Assembly (NCBI GenBank): GCA_947497585.1 | Contig: CANMHG010000001.1 | Span: 930,001-994,000, forward strand | Source of the DNA: an uncultured Bacillaceae bacterium | GTDB lineage: Bacteria; Bacillota; Bacilli; Bacillales; Bacillaceae_L | DNA: 64,000 nucleotides | Reading direction: 5' to 3' | Part shown: positions 16,394-24,541 of the stretch, piece by piece | How positions within the stretch are numbered: position 1 is the stretch's first letter | Layout of the letters: every line of letters begins with the position of its first letter | Position numbers and translations under genes: made by a program | The notes under the pieces: model-generated | What the model was told of the DNA's origin: nothing | Seen by the model: the letters and a program-made list of their open reading frames with translations, nothing else | The model's database searches: none

Positions 16394-16819
16394 CTAAACT
16401 GTATAGCGAGTATTCCAGCTTTTAGGAAACTGAATTTGATTAGCATAAGCATAGCGTATTAACTGCCCGTGATGTTGAACTTCATGTTCTAAAAGATCAA
16501 TTAGTACATTATTATTAGTTTCACCTAAGCTATTATCTTCTAAAAACCCCTCTATGTTTGTATGAGTTTCTCCCAATTTGTTAATTATTAGAGCTTTATC
16601 AATACTGTTAATTAGACTACAACTAAATCCAGCCCATTGACCTATTTTTAAAGCGTTTAAATAGCTTTCTCTTGCTCCAATAATACAATATGCTTGTTCT
16701 CCAATTGTATTTGAGGGTACGTCCGAAATTCTTAATCTTAAACAACCTTCATCTATATGATTATAAAAGTCATCTGTTAAGTTCAATGCTTGTAAAACCC
16801 GTTGTATTAGTATTTCCAT
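16394..16819 (-). CDS. DinB-family protein
   Basis: 141 aa. The metal-binding histidines of the DinB four-helix fold are represented by NHIDEG near the start and LLEHEVQHHGQLIRYAY near the C-terminus, the latter a clear H-x3-H motif. DinB proteins include thiol transferases using bacillithiol. GGAGG precedes the ATG at 16819. Two other DinB-type genes lie at 37419 and 56311 with little resemblance to it. Confidence 0.75.
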   Translation of the reverse strand: MEILIQRVLQALNLTDDFYNHIDEGCLRLRISDVPSNTIGEQAYCIIGARESYLNALKIGQWAGFSCSLINSIDKALIINKLGETHTNIEGFLEDNSLGETNNNVLIDLLEHEVQHHGQLIRYAYANQIQFPKSWNTRYTV

Positions 16820-16918
16820 TCATAATTCCTCCATCATTCACCTTCTTGTGTGATCCTGTTCCGACAGTCAAAAACTATCATCTATCATTCTGTCTTCATT
16901 TTTCAATTCTGATTATGT

Positions 16919-17683
16919 TTATAATGTAAAATAACTTATTAATCTATCAATAGAATTAACCTCGGCATATGGTTTTATTTCGGTGTCATTTTTAATCCTA
17001 TTAGGATTAAACCATATACCCTTCATATTTGCATTTTGACAACCACCAATATCCTTTTCCAAGTCATCTCCAACAAATAATGCGTCTTCGGGTTGCACAT
17101 TTAGCTTATTTAATGCTAATTCAAAAATGCGTTTGTCTGGTTTACTAAATCCAACTTCTTCAGAAATAATGACTGTTTCAAAGCAACTATGTAAATTTGT
17201 GTTACTAATTTTAGCTTTTTGTCTCCGAGTTGAGCCGTTTGTGATGATTGCAACTTTAACATGCATCTTTATCGTATTTACGATATTTATAGTATTTTGG
17301 TCTATAGAAAAACATAGAGGAAAATGATCATTCCAAAAATCTTGAATGTTTTCTCGTGGAATTCTATATTTTGGTGGATACTCATCGAAAAATGCTTCCA
17401 ACACTTTTTCTTTATCATTAGAACCGTAGCTTCTATTATCAAAAGTTTTGAATTTCTGCATCATTTCATTTTTAAATGAAGGATTAACGGCTCCATAGCA
17501 CCTTTCTAAAACAATCAAAAACAAGTTGTCTACTGCCTTGTCCCTATCAAGTAGGGTGTCATCCAAGTCAAATAGCATTGCTTTATAACCCCTCAAAACT
17601 TCACAGCCTTTCACATACAAATGCACCTTCAAAGTAATTTGTACAGTAGTATATTTATCTTCTAGTTTAGCAAATGCCTTCAC
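16919..17683 (-). CDS. HAD-family hydrolase
   Basis: The catalytic motif I is MLFDLDDTLLD, motif II is IITNGST, motif III is the Lys in GFSKPDKRIF, and motif IV is FVGDDLEKDIGG, giving a complete HAD subfamily IA phosphatase (YjjG/YfnB-like nucleotidase group). The frame opens at 17683, but the region before VLRGYKAMLFDLDD is not HAD-like. The true start is probably the TTG near 17596 or the ATG near 17578, which has AGGGG ten bases upstream. Substrate is likely a small phosphomonoester. Confidence 0.85.
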   Translation of the reverse strand: MKAFAKLEDKYTTVQITLKVHLYVKGCEVLRGYKAMLFDLDDTLLDRDKAVDNLFLIVLERCYGAVNPSFKNEMMQKFKTFDNRSYGSNDKEKVLEAFFDEYPPKYRIPRENIQDFWNDHFPLCFSIDQNTINIVNTIKMHVKVAIITNGSTRRQKAKISNTNLHSCFETVIISEEVGFSKPDKRIFELALNKLNVQPEDALFVGDDLEKDIGGCQNANMKGIWFNPNRIKNDTEIKPYAEVNSIDRLISYFTL

Positions 17684-17796
17684 AAGTTGAGAATAATTTT
17701 TGTTAAATATATCTAATCCAACTCAAAAAAGGAGCACATGCGATTTAGCATTAAATTTTACCAATAAGATGCTATCTCCTTAAATAAGCACTCGCG

Positions 17797-18000
17797 ATAG
17801 TAAAATAAACGGAGAATTTCCGGTTATTTTCAGAACGGAGCACTTTTGAGGCTAAATAAGGGGAGGATTTCCGGTTATGCCAAGCAAAATTCCCTATTTT
17901 TATGTTTTTCGAGTCAATAGGAGGAATCTCTCCGTTTATTTAAGCTATTTGAACTGGTATTTTCGTTTTAAGCGGAATTATTCCGTCTATTTATCAAAAC
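17797..18000. repeat. four-hairpin modular repeat element, copy A
   Basis: Four short inverted repeats of the type AAACGGAGAATTTCCGGTTATTTT occur with CCGG/CCGT cores at 17820, 17871, 17932 and 17983, that is spaced 51, 61 and 51 bp. The same sequence and spacing recur at 49476-49670 (copy B). No open frame fits. It fills the gap between the HAD gene and the toast-rack gene. Confidence 0.9.
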
Positions 18001-18046
18001 AAGCGCTCATCTGATCCCCCAACAAATACTATTAAGAAACGAAAAA

Positions 18047-18074
18047 GCATGATGATTTGCTAATCACCATGCTG
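18047..18074 (-). terminator. terminator of the toast-rack gene
   Basis: On the minus strand GCATGGTGATTAGCAAATCA continues to CATGC and then TTTTTC, giving a stem of about ten pairs. Confidence 0.7.
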
Positions 18075-18122
18075 CGTTATTAACTCCAAAAGAGAACCCG
18101 TTACCCAATAATTAGTAACTAT

Positions 18123-18844
18123 TTATTTCGTCTCAAACGTTGCAGATCCAACACCTAAATCTGTTTTTATCGTGATAATAACATCTGCATTCTCATAGGC
18201 TTCGTTTACATAAACTCCATTTCCTTCTGAAATCAAGCCCTTAAAATTCGTTTCACCTATTCCTTTTGAAGCGACAATTTTAACACCTACATCTTTTGGT
18301 AGCAGCACTTTTGCACTTCCTCCCCCCATGTTAAGGTCTACGTCAAAGCTTTCATTCCATCTCCACTTAAATCAATTGTGATATCACCAACACCAGCATC
18401 CACCTGAAGATCCTTTAGTTGCAGTCCCTGTAAATCTAGTACTGTCTCTGAAGCTCCAGTATTGACTCGCAGGTTCATTGGAATTTGATCTGTTAATTTA
18501 ATATCCCATTCATTCTTAAGACTACCCTTTGTAATATTTCCAAATTTCTTTTCTGGTTGATCAATCGAAATGTGCCCTACGTCTCTTTTTAACTTATAGG
18601 ATACTTCCGGGTTAAGTTTTTTGTCACTGATAAAAACAACACCTTCAACCCATTCCTCTGTTCCTTCAGACACTTCCATTTTTCCTGCACCTAAATTTAA
18701 CTCGACTTCCAACTCTTTTGCTTTATCTTTTTCAATCGTGAACCCATCTTCTGTTGAACTCAAGTTTGTTACTGTAAATACATTACACGCTGTTAAAAAG
18801 CTAAGTGCTCCTGTTACCATTAATAGTGCTGCCATTTTTTTCAT
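18123..18844 (-). pseudogene. toast-rack-family lipoprotein, interrupted by a one-base deletion
   Basis: The frame from the ATG at 18844 (MKKMAALLMVTG, lipobox LTAC) covers 168 aa of a surface lipoprotein with the beta-helical toast-rack pattern (LNLGAGKMEVSEGTEEW, LRVNTGASETVLDL). It then reads DLSGDGMKALT and stops at 18338. The other part, NMGGGSAKVLLPKDVGVKI to ATFETK, continues in another frame and ends at 18123. Adding one base near 18354-18356, which turns GGAATGAAAGC into GGAAATGAAAGC, joins them as SGDGNESFDVDLNMGGG, the expected sequence. The gene is therefore either recently inactivated or affected by a sequencing error. Confidence 0.85.
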
Positions 18845-18973
18845 TTTATAAGTTCCTCCTTAATTTCTATCTGAGTCAATCATAAGGTAAAATATGGTTT
18901 GATTATACTGTCTAGAGAAATATATTTACCTAAGACCTCAGGCTTATTTCCTATAATTGGAAGTGAAATCTTG

Positions 18974-19002
18974 CTTGTATAAATTCTACACACGTGTTAT
19001 AT
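18974..19002 (+). promoter_or_regulatory. sigma-A-type promoter for the 19.0-kb RNA
   Basis: TTGTAT (18974-18979) and TATATT (18997-19002) are separated by 17 bp, with start of transcription expected near 19009. Confidence 0.65.
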
Positions 19003-19008
19003 TAATCT

Positions 19009-19122
19009 AGCGATGAGCTGAATTGTGTAAGTCGAAGGACATGCCTTTTGGCACGAACGATGTGGCGTTCGGTCCCTCGCCTCAATACGCAGGAGACGTC
19101 TGTTTCTAACAGACGTCTTTTT
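19009..19122 (+). ncRNA. structured leader or small RNA ending in an intrinsic terminator
   Basis: About 114 nt follow a good promoter and end in the terminator AGACGTCTGTT-TCT-AACAGACGTCT plus six T. Inside, several helices nest. An outer helix pairs GCG-A-UGAG with CUCA-AUA-CGC. A second pairs CGA-A-GGAC with GUCC-C-UCG. Within it lie two adjacent hairpins, UGCC-UUUU-GGCA and CGAACG-AUGUGG-CGUUCG. That is a three-way junction with an unpaired strand CUGAAUUGUGUAAGU, which looks like a riboswitch or a small RNA. It does not match any riboswitch class I can recall. It lies 84 nt before the DUF294 gene and may control it. Confidence 0.6.
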
Positions 19123-19206
19123 TATGTTCTCCTAGTCCCAATTCCCCCATATCCCTTTCAATCTACTTTTATCCATGTTACCGTTAATAGTAAGGTGGTG
19201 GTATAG

Positions 19207-21126
19207 ATGAATCATCCAGAATTACAATCTCTTTTTAAAACGTTATATCCCTTCAATTTATTGACCGAATATGAGCTGGATAAACTAATCAATCAATCTT
19301 CTAAAAAGACATTTTCAAAAAATGAGTACCTTTTTCATGAGGATGAAAAGGTGGAAGATCTAGACCTCTATTTTTTAGTGAGCGGTCTTGCAAAAAACAT
19401 TCTTCATCGTCCTTCCGGTGACCAAGTTTCCCTCCGTTATTACTATCCTGGAGATTTAATGGGTTTAATGATCATGGTAACAAGCGGTGAAATGACTTTC
19501 TCTGTTCAAATTCTTGAAGATAGTACAGTTATCCGATTTAACAAGGCTGACTTTTTTGAAGTAATGACAAAAAACAAAGACTTCTCTAAAGTTATGTTTG
19601 AAAGCATCGGTGAACGAATGAAGACTTTATACGATGAGATTAAATATAAATCTTATAAAGATGAATCAACAAGCAATTTTTTGTTTCGTACTAGAATTAA
19701 GTCCATTATGGAAAAAGCCTATTTTATTAAACCTGATGAGTCGATCAAGACAGCTACTGAAATGATGTTAAGTCTGGGAGTTAAAGGACTTATTGTTAGT
19801 GAAGATGAGTATACGTTAGACGGAATAATAACTCAGGATGACCTTTTGCGCTTTATTACCAATAACTCTCCTACAGACAGCAAGGTTCGAGACTATCAAG
19901 TGTCAAACCCTACTTACCTTCTAGAGGATGGTTTTGCCTATGAAGCTGTGTCCTTTTTAAAGGTACATAAAGTAAACTTTATACCAATAACAAATAATCA
20001 AAATGTCGTTAAAGGTACGATTACAAAAGGATCTTTTGTTGAAGTACAAAATTCTAGCATTGTCGATTTGACCTACAGCATTATTAAATCTAAATCATTA
20101 GAGGAACTAAACTCTTTTTCTCCTGAAGGAAATAAGCTCTTCCAAGAACATATTGAACACTTACTTGAACAGGATTATTTTGCGTATGAAATTTCGGAAA
20201 CAATTACAAACCATAATGACCACATTTATAAGCAAATCATTAAATTAACGGAAGAAGAAATGAGAGACGAAGGTTACGGACTCCCTCCAGTTACGTATTG
20301 CTTCATTGTGATGGGTAGTCAAGGTCGTAAAGAGCAAGCCTTCCATACAGACCAAGACAACGGAATCATCGTGAGTGATTATAATCATCTTGCCAATCAT
20401 TCTTCAATCACTACGTATTTTGAAATTTTCACTGCGAAAATTAACACCCGATTAGCAGCCTGTGGTTTTACAGAATGTACTGGTGGAATAATGGCTAAAG
20501 AGAAAAAATGGCGTAAAACTCTTGCAGATTGGCATGCGGAAATTCACAATTGGTCAAAAGAAATGGATGCTGAGGAGATTCAAAGCTTTACAATGCTTTA
20601 TGATTTTAGACCAATATATGGTGATTTTACTCTTGCTGATGAGGTAAGGACCCTCATTGCTGAAAAGGTAAAAAGATCATTAAATCTGCAACAACTTTTG
20701 ATTAGAGATTCATTAAGATTCCGTATTCCTGTTAATCCACTAGGTAAGATACATTTTTTAACAAAACAAAAATCGCTCGATCTAAAAAAATCTGGGCTTA
20801 TGCAAATCATAAATGCGGTTCGAATTCACTCCATGAAATATGGCATTAAAGAGGTTAATACTATCAAAAGGCTAAATGAGTTAAAGAAATTAAAAGTGTT
20901 TCACCCAAGAGATATAGAAAATGCAAAGACTGCACTACACCATTTCATTTCGTTAAGGTTAAAACAAAATCTTACTGAGTTAAATGATGGAATCCCAACA
21001 TCTAATGTTGTTAGATTGAGTGAACTGTCAAAAGAGGATAAAGATAAATTAAAAGAAGCATTACAAGTAGCAAACCGAATGCAGCAAGCCCAAAAAATCA
21101 GTTTGAATAGAAATAGGGTGATTTAG
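19207..21126 (+). CDS. cNMP-binding / CBS / DUF294 nucleotidyltransferase-like protein
   Basis: 639 aa with four parts: a cyclic-nucleotide-binding-like domain (about 1-130; YYYPGDLMGLM), a CBS pair (about 165-290), a DUF294 nucleotidyltransferase-like domain (about 330-480) whose MGSQGRKEQAFHTDQDNGI carries the GS-x-x-R-x-E and D-x-D signature, and the DUF294 C-terminal helical domain. This is the architecture of putative signal-transduction proteins related to GlnD uridylyltransferase. It may modify or sense a protein or nucleotide partner, but the target is unknown. It is coupled to the exonuclease gene, whose TTG lies two bases after its stop. AAGGTGG precedes the ATG at 19207. Confidence 0.9.
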   Translation: MNHPELQSLFKTLYPFNLLTEYELDKLINQSSKKTFSKNEYLFHEDEKVEDLDLYFLVSGLAKNILHRPSGDQVSLRYYYPGDLMGLMIMVTSGEMTFSVQILEDSTVIRFNKADFFEVMTKNKDFSKVMFESIGERMKTLYDEIKYKSYKDESTSNFLFRTRIKSIMEKAYFIKPDESIKTATEMMLSLGVKGLIVSEDEYTLDGIITQDDLLRFITNNSPTDSKVRDYQVSNPTYLLEDGFAYEAVSFLKVHKVNFIPITNNQNVVKGTITKGSFVEVQNSSIVDLTYSIIKSKSLEELNSFSPEGNKLFQEHIEHLLEQDYFAYEISETITNHNDHIYKQIIKLTEEEMRDEGYGLPPVTYCFIVMGSQGRKEQAFHTDQDNGIIVSDYNHLANHSSITTYFEIFTAKINTRLAACGFTECTGGIMAKEKKWRKTLADWHAEIHNWSKEMDAEEIQSFTMLYDFRPIYGDFTLADEVRTLIAEKVKRSLNLQQLLIRDSLRFRIPVNPLGKIHFLTKQKSLDLKKSGLMQIINAVRIHSMKYGIKEVNTIKRLNELKKLKVFHPRDIENAKTALHHFISLRLKQNLTELNDGIPTSNVVRLSELSKEDKDKLKEALQVANRMQQAQKISLNRNRVI

Positions 21127-21127
21127 T

Positions 21128-21832
21128 TTGCCTGTTGATTTTCAAATCATTGAATATTACTTATATAAGCAATTTATCCAAAAATATAAAATAAATCAGG
21201 CAATGCTTCATCCATCCTACTCAAGCTTAAACCAAGTATTAGAAAGCTATCAACAGCCAGTTATGAATCAAAATAACTTAACAACAAATGAATTTACCGT
21301 TTTTGACCTTGAAACAACCGGTTTCTTTCCTGATATCGGTGATGAAATCCTTTCGATAGGTGCAATTAAAATAAAAGAAGGTCATGTTCAATACGACAAA
21401 ACCTTTTATAAGACCGTAAAGCCCATTCATACAGTATCCAAAGCGACTAAAAAGCTGACCGGCTTAACAACAGAAGACCTGGCTAAAGGGGCTCCACTTC
21501 CAGATGCCATACAAGAATTTTTATTATTTAGTGAAGGTTCTATCTTAGTAGCCCATCCAGCTAGCTTTGATATGAGCTTCTTGCGAAAGGTCCTCCAAAA
21601 ATGGAGCTTACCTCCTTTTCAAACGGTTTATGTTGATTCCTTCTTAGTCGCTAACTCACTCTACCCGGATGAAAAGAATTTTTTAGATCAATTAGTAAAA
21701 AGATTTAACATTCCTAATCGACTTCGTCATCATGCTCTCTACGATGCAATCATGACTGCAGAAATATTTATACAACTACTAAAAGAAATAGAACATGATA
21801 AGATTGCCGATTTTTTGCAATCAACTACATAA
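21128..21832 (+). CDS. DnaQ-like 3'-5' exonuclease (DEDDh)
   Basis: 234 aa with a TTG start at 21128 and GGGTGA upstream inside the preceding gene. The DEDDh residues are visible: FDLETTG (Asp, Glu), VAHPASFDMSFL (Asp), and RHHALYDAIMTAEIF (His and Asp). The first 50 residues lie outside the nuclease domain. Proteins of this type pair with the DUF294 sensor in several bacteria, which suggests an RNA or nucleotide-processing role controlled by the upstream protein rather than DNA polymerase proofreading. A terminator follows at 21835. Confidence 0.9.
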   Translation: MPVDFQIIEYYLYKQFIQKYKINQAMLHPSYSSLNQVLESYQQPVMNQNNLTTNEFTVFDLETTGFFPDIGDEILSIGAIKIKEGHVQYDKTFYKTVKPIHTVSKATKKLTGLTTEDLAKGAPLPDAIQEFLLFSEGSILVAHPASFDMSFLRKVLQKWSLPPFQTVYVDSFLVANSLYPDEKNFLDQLVKRFNIPNRLRHHALYDAIMTAEIFIQLLKEIEHDKIADFLQSTT

Positions 21833-21834
21833 TG

Positions 21835-21856
21835 AAGGGGATTCCCCCTTTTTTTT
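21835..21856 (+). terminator. terminator of the DUF294-exonuclease operon
   Basis: AAGGGG-ATT-CCCCCTT followed by an uninterrupted T-tract. Confidence 0.8.
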
Positions 21857-21862
21857 ATGCAT

Positions 21863-22126
21863 TTAACACCAATATGAACTTCCATCATCATTTCTTTTCA
21901 AAAATTTATAGTCTATTAAATCCCTTCTCAGGGTAACAAAATCATCGTACACACTTCTTAGAATCTGATTAATTTCTTTCTCTGTATACTCTAAATCCTC
22001 TTCAAGATATTGTTCACGAATGTACTTCAAAATAATAAGTTTTTTCTTTTCCTTTTTAGGTAGGAGCGATAATCTTTCGTCATTTTTAAAATAGGTTGTA
22101 ATGATTTTTTCTTCTTCATTAATCAT
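21863..22126 (-). CDS. DUF2087-domain protein
   Basis: 87 aa. The complete DUF2087 pattern is present: TYFKNDERLSLLPKKEKKKLIILKYI, then YTEKEINQIL, and a final TLRRDLIDYKFLKRNDDGSSYW, which looks like a winged-helix half. In other proteins this domain follows an ArsR-like HTH; here it stands alone. It may bind DNA or nucleic acid. The ATG at 22126 has GGAGGT upstream. The AT-rich palindrome at 22147-22182 lies directly upstream and could be its own operator. Confidence 0.8.
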   Translation of the reverse strand: MINEEEKIITTYFKNDERLSLLPKKEKKKLIILKYIREQYLEEDLEYTEKEINQILRSVYDDFVTLRRDLIDYKFLKRNDDGSSYWC

Positions 22127-22146
22127 AGTTATATACCTCCGTTAAA

Positions 22147-22182
22147 TTAGATTAATATCTAATTAGATGATAATCTAATTAT
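22147..22182. promoter_or_regulatory. AT-rich palindromic operator candidate
   Basis: AATTAGATTA and TAATCTAATT form a perfect 10-bp inverted repeat, and between them ATCTAATTAGAT is itself a perfect palindrome. It sits in the promoter region of the DUF2087 gene. Confidence 0.5.
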
Positions 22183-22198
22183 AGCTATTTCGTCAACA

Positions 22199-22231
22199 AA
22201 AAATCCAACCCATTTTATGAGTTGGATTTTT
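22199..22231. terminator. terminator of the LysM-CAP gene
   Basis: AAAATCCAACCCATTTTATG continues to AGTTGGATTTTT, a stem with T-tracts on both strands. It ends the leftward gene at 22235... actually the gene lies to its right and is read toward it. Confidence 0.75.
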
Positions 22232-22234
22232 ATA

Positions 22235-22855
22235 TTATCTTGCTTTGATAAACATTTGCACCCATGCACCGTGGTAAAAACCGACACCAATTGTGTCATA
22301 CTCAGGCTTTAAGATATTTGCTCTGTGTCCAGGAGAGTTCATCCACGCATTCATTACTTCCTGTGGAGTTTTTTGACCTTTTGCAATATTTTCGCCCGCT
22401 GATTGGTAGTTGATACCGAATGTTTTTAGCATTTGAAAAGGTGATCCGTAGTTTGGACTAGTATGAGAAAAGTAATTAGAGTTAATAAGATCCTCTGCTT
22501 TCTTTTGTGCAACATTCTTCACATCAGCTCTGTGTTGAAGTGGCTTTAGTCCATGCTTTGCTCTTTCTTGGTTAACTAATGTTGCTACTTGATTTTCGAA
22601 AGTACTTGGGCTTGACGCAGTAGCTTTTAAACGAATTATTTCCCCTACATGCATATTCCTTGGCTCTACATTAGGGTTAAGCTCCATTAATTTTTTGTAA
22701 TCAAGACCATACCTTTGGGCAATGAACCAAAACGAATCACCTTTTGAAACTTTGTAAAACTCAAATGGTGGTTCTTTAAACATGGTTATTGCGCCAGTAA
22801 AGGCTGGAAGTGAAAACAATAAAATAAGAGTTGCTATTAAAATTCTCTTTAACAT
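22235..22855 (-). CDS. secreted LysM-CAP (SCP/PR1) domain protein
   Basis: 206 aa from the ATG at 22855, which lies seven bases after GGAGG; the ATG at 22861 is too close. A signal peptide (about 1-25) is followed by one LysM domain (FYKVSKGDSFWFIAQRYGLDYKKLMELNPN) and a CAP domain with the conserved VATLVNQERAKHGLKPL, YFSHTSPNYGSPFQML, AGENIAKG and HRANILKPEYDTIGVGF. This is the layout of YkwD-like proteins. LysM should tether it to peptidoglycan. Its biochemical activity is not established. Confidence 0.92.
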   Translation of the reverse strand: MLKRILIATLILLFSLPAFTGAITMFKEPPFEFYKVSKGDSFWFIAQRYGLDYKKLMELNPNVEPRNMHVGEIIRLKATASSPSTFENQVATLVNQERAKHGLKPLQHRADVKNVAQKKAEDLINSNYFSHTSPNYGSPFQMLKTFGINYQSAGENIAKGQKTPQEVMNAWMNSPGHRANILKPEYDTIGVGFYHGAWVQMFIKAR

Positions 22856-22998
22856 CTTCATTCCTCCAATGGATAGATATATTGCTTTAACACTTCCATA
22901 GTTTGTCTTTATTTAAAAGTAACATGTATTTAACTTTTAACTTTTTGAATTTCCCTAACGGGTATTATTTTAAAGGGTAATGAAGTTAAAATAGAAAA

Positions 22999-23024
22999 AA
23001 AAAACGCTGATAAACAACGTTTTT
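22999..23024 (-). terminator. terminator of the 57-aa membrane protein gene
   Basis: On the minus strand AAAAACGTTG-TTTAT-CAGCGTTTTT is followed by T-rich sequence, giving a run of ten T. Confidence 0.6.
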
Positions 23025-23100
23025 GCTTTACCTAGGACTCTAAAGAGGGGTTTACCCTTCAAAATCGCGACCTCTTACCTTCCGAATACTTTTGTATGAA

Positions 23101-23274
23101 TTAACGGTTTAATTCATCCTCAAGTTCCTGTTCGATTTCATCATCACTAACCTTTTGTATCTCTTCCTCTTTAATCTTCAGGTGTTTCGTTATTAATTTA
23201 AGTTGATATTTAATAGTCGATAGGCTGTATATGACATATAAAATAATTAAAATGATTACTATATCCCAGATCAT
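23101..23274 (-). CDS. small single-pass membrane protein, 57 aa
   Basis: ATG at 23274 with AAGGGGG six bases upstream. A hydrophobic helix (MIWDIVIILIILYVIYS) is followed by a charged tail that ends in an acidic stretch (EEEIQKVSDDEIEQELEDEL). It may anchor a cytosolic acidic helix to the membrane. No family is recognised. Confidence 0.65.
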   Translation of the reverse strand: MIWDIVIILIILYVIYSLSTIKYQLKLITKHLKIKEEEIQKVSDDEIEQELEDELNR

Positions 23275-23324
23275 CTAATCCCCCTTAAATTTCACAAAAT
23301 CACAATTAGCATTTCGAGCAAAAT

Positions 23325-23891
23325 TTAAACCCTTAGAGAACCTCGGAATCCCCTTGCAGCATAGTAGGAATCTGCTCCATTGTGGTACATAAAGACAGTG
23401 TCGTAGCGACGATCACAAAAGATGGCCCCTCCAAGTTTTCTAATAGCAGCAGGGGTTTGTACCCAGCTCGATGTTTTCATATCGAATTCATCAAGTTTCT
23501 GTAGCTCACGGTACTGTTCCTCACTTAAGAGTTCGATGCCCATTTCAGTTGCCATATCAATAACGCTATTTTCAGGTTTGTGTTTTTTCCTTGATTCAAG
23601 TGCTTCACGGTCGTAACAAACACTTCTACGGCCTTTAGGACTTTCAACTGAACAATCACAAAAAATGTATTCGCCTGTCTCGTTATCATGTCCTACAACA
23701 TCCGGTTCACCTCCGGTTTCTTCCATTGCATTGATTGACCATAGTTTATCTGGATTATCTTCAAGCCTAGCTTGAACTTTATCCCATTCAAGATCTGTAT
23801 GACGGTTCATGTTCTTCTCAAAACGGACTTTCAATGTATTAAGTAATTCTTCACGTTGTTCTATAGACAACTCTTTAATTTTATTTGTCAT
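23325..23891 (-). CDS. DUF4256-domain protein
   Basis: 188 aa from the ATG at 23891 with AGGGTGA upstream. The longer reading to 23969 would overlap another small gene and lacks a site. The sequence carries the DUF4256 landmarks: ELLNTLKVRFEKNMNRH, MEETGGEPDVVG, the Cys-containing YIFCDCSVESPKGRRSVCYD, and the C-terminal DTVFMYHNGADSYYAARGFRG. The function is unknown; it is cytosolic and common in bacilli and Bacteroidetes. Confidence 0.88.
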   Translation of the reverse strand: MTNKIKELSIEQREELLNTLKVRFEKNMNRHTDLEWDKVQARLEDNPDKLWSINAMEETGGEPDVVGHDNETGEYIFCDCSVESPKGRRSVCYDREALESRKKHKPENSVIDMATEMGIELLSEEQYRELQKLDEFDMKTSSWVQTPAAIRKLGGAIFCDRRYDTVFMYHNGADSYYAARGFRGSLRV

Positions 23892-23956
23892 ATTCAATTC
23901 ACCCTTGTTCCTAATTTTTTTACTACAAGTATCAAAGTTGATACTATTCTCCAACC

Positions 23957-24082
23957 TTAATCCAAGCAACTTTTAATGTCTTCTTCAAACCCTTCCTCTT
24001 TCCAAGAGAGTATAGCATCCCTTTCATCCTTCATTCTTACTAAATCTATAAAATTAAATCCATTGTTCTTAGTATTATTCAA
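23957..24082 (-). CDS. small hypothetical protein, 41 aa
   Basis: TTG start at 24082 with GGGGGG about six bases upstream. The product begins MNNTKNNGFNFIDLVRMKDE and ends DIKSCLD. It is acidic, soluble and probably helical. It precedes the DUF4256 gene by about 65 nt in the same direction. It is too short for a family assignment, but the ribosome site and codon pattern support it. Confidence 0.5.
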   Translation of the reverse strand: MNNTKNNGFNFIDLVRMKDERDAILSWKEEGFEEDIKSCLD

Positions 24083-24140
24083 ATAATTCCCCCCAGAAAA
24101 AACTAATCTGAATTAGCAGTCTCAGTATAAATAGAAGAAA

Positions 24141-24287
24141 TTATTGTTTCTTATTATTCTCAATTAACACTTCACGCAACTTTTTTATTTCTTCTGTCTG
24201 GTCTAAGATATTATTATTTACCCTTCTTAAAGCGTCAAATATCGCAAAAATACCTGAAAATATTAAAACACCAAATAGTATAATCAT
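24141..24287 (-). CDS. small single-pass membrane protein, 48 aa
   Basis: ATG at 24287 with GGGTG upstream. An N-terminal hydrophobic helix (MIILFGVLIFSGIFAIF) is followed by an amphipathic, coiled-coil-like tail (DQTEEIKKLREVLIENNKKQ). It resembles the 57-aa protein at 23101 in layout. Function unknown. Confidence 0.55.
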   Translation of the reverse strand: MIILFGVLIFSGIFAIFDALRRVNNNILDQTEEIKKLREVLIENNKKQ

Positions 24288-24318
24288 TCTAACACCCACT
24301 CTGATTTTTTCTTCATTA

Positions 24319-24486
24319 CTATATCTTTGAATTCCACCTGAAAAACTTTAAAGAAATTATGATAGTTAAAAACATAACTATAACCAGTAAAAAGCTGTGC
24401 CATATAAATTTCCCTGTGAGTAACCAGTATACAACTACAATTATAAAGCCACTGATAATGATTTTAATGAGTTCCTTTAATTTCAC
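24319..24486 (-). CDS. small two-pass membrane protein, 55 aa
   Basis: GTG at 24486, with AGGAGAGG seven bases upstream. Two hydrophobic helices (about 9-23 and 31-48) are separated by TGKFIWHS. It is the first of a leftward series of small genes (24486, 24287, 24082, 23891). The family is not recognised. Confidence 0.6.
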   Translation of the reverse strand: MKLKELIKIIISGFIIVVVYWLLTGKFIWHSFLLVIVMFLTIIISLKFFRWNSKI

Positions 24487-24541
24487 TAAAGATCCTCTCC
24501 TTTTAGAAGACGATAGATAAGTTCACTGAACGACTTTCGAC

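Noticed and set aside
17797..18000. CRISPR or insertion sequence
   Set aside because: No spacers, no transposase and no terminal target duplication; the hairpin modules differ from each other.
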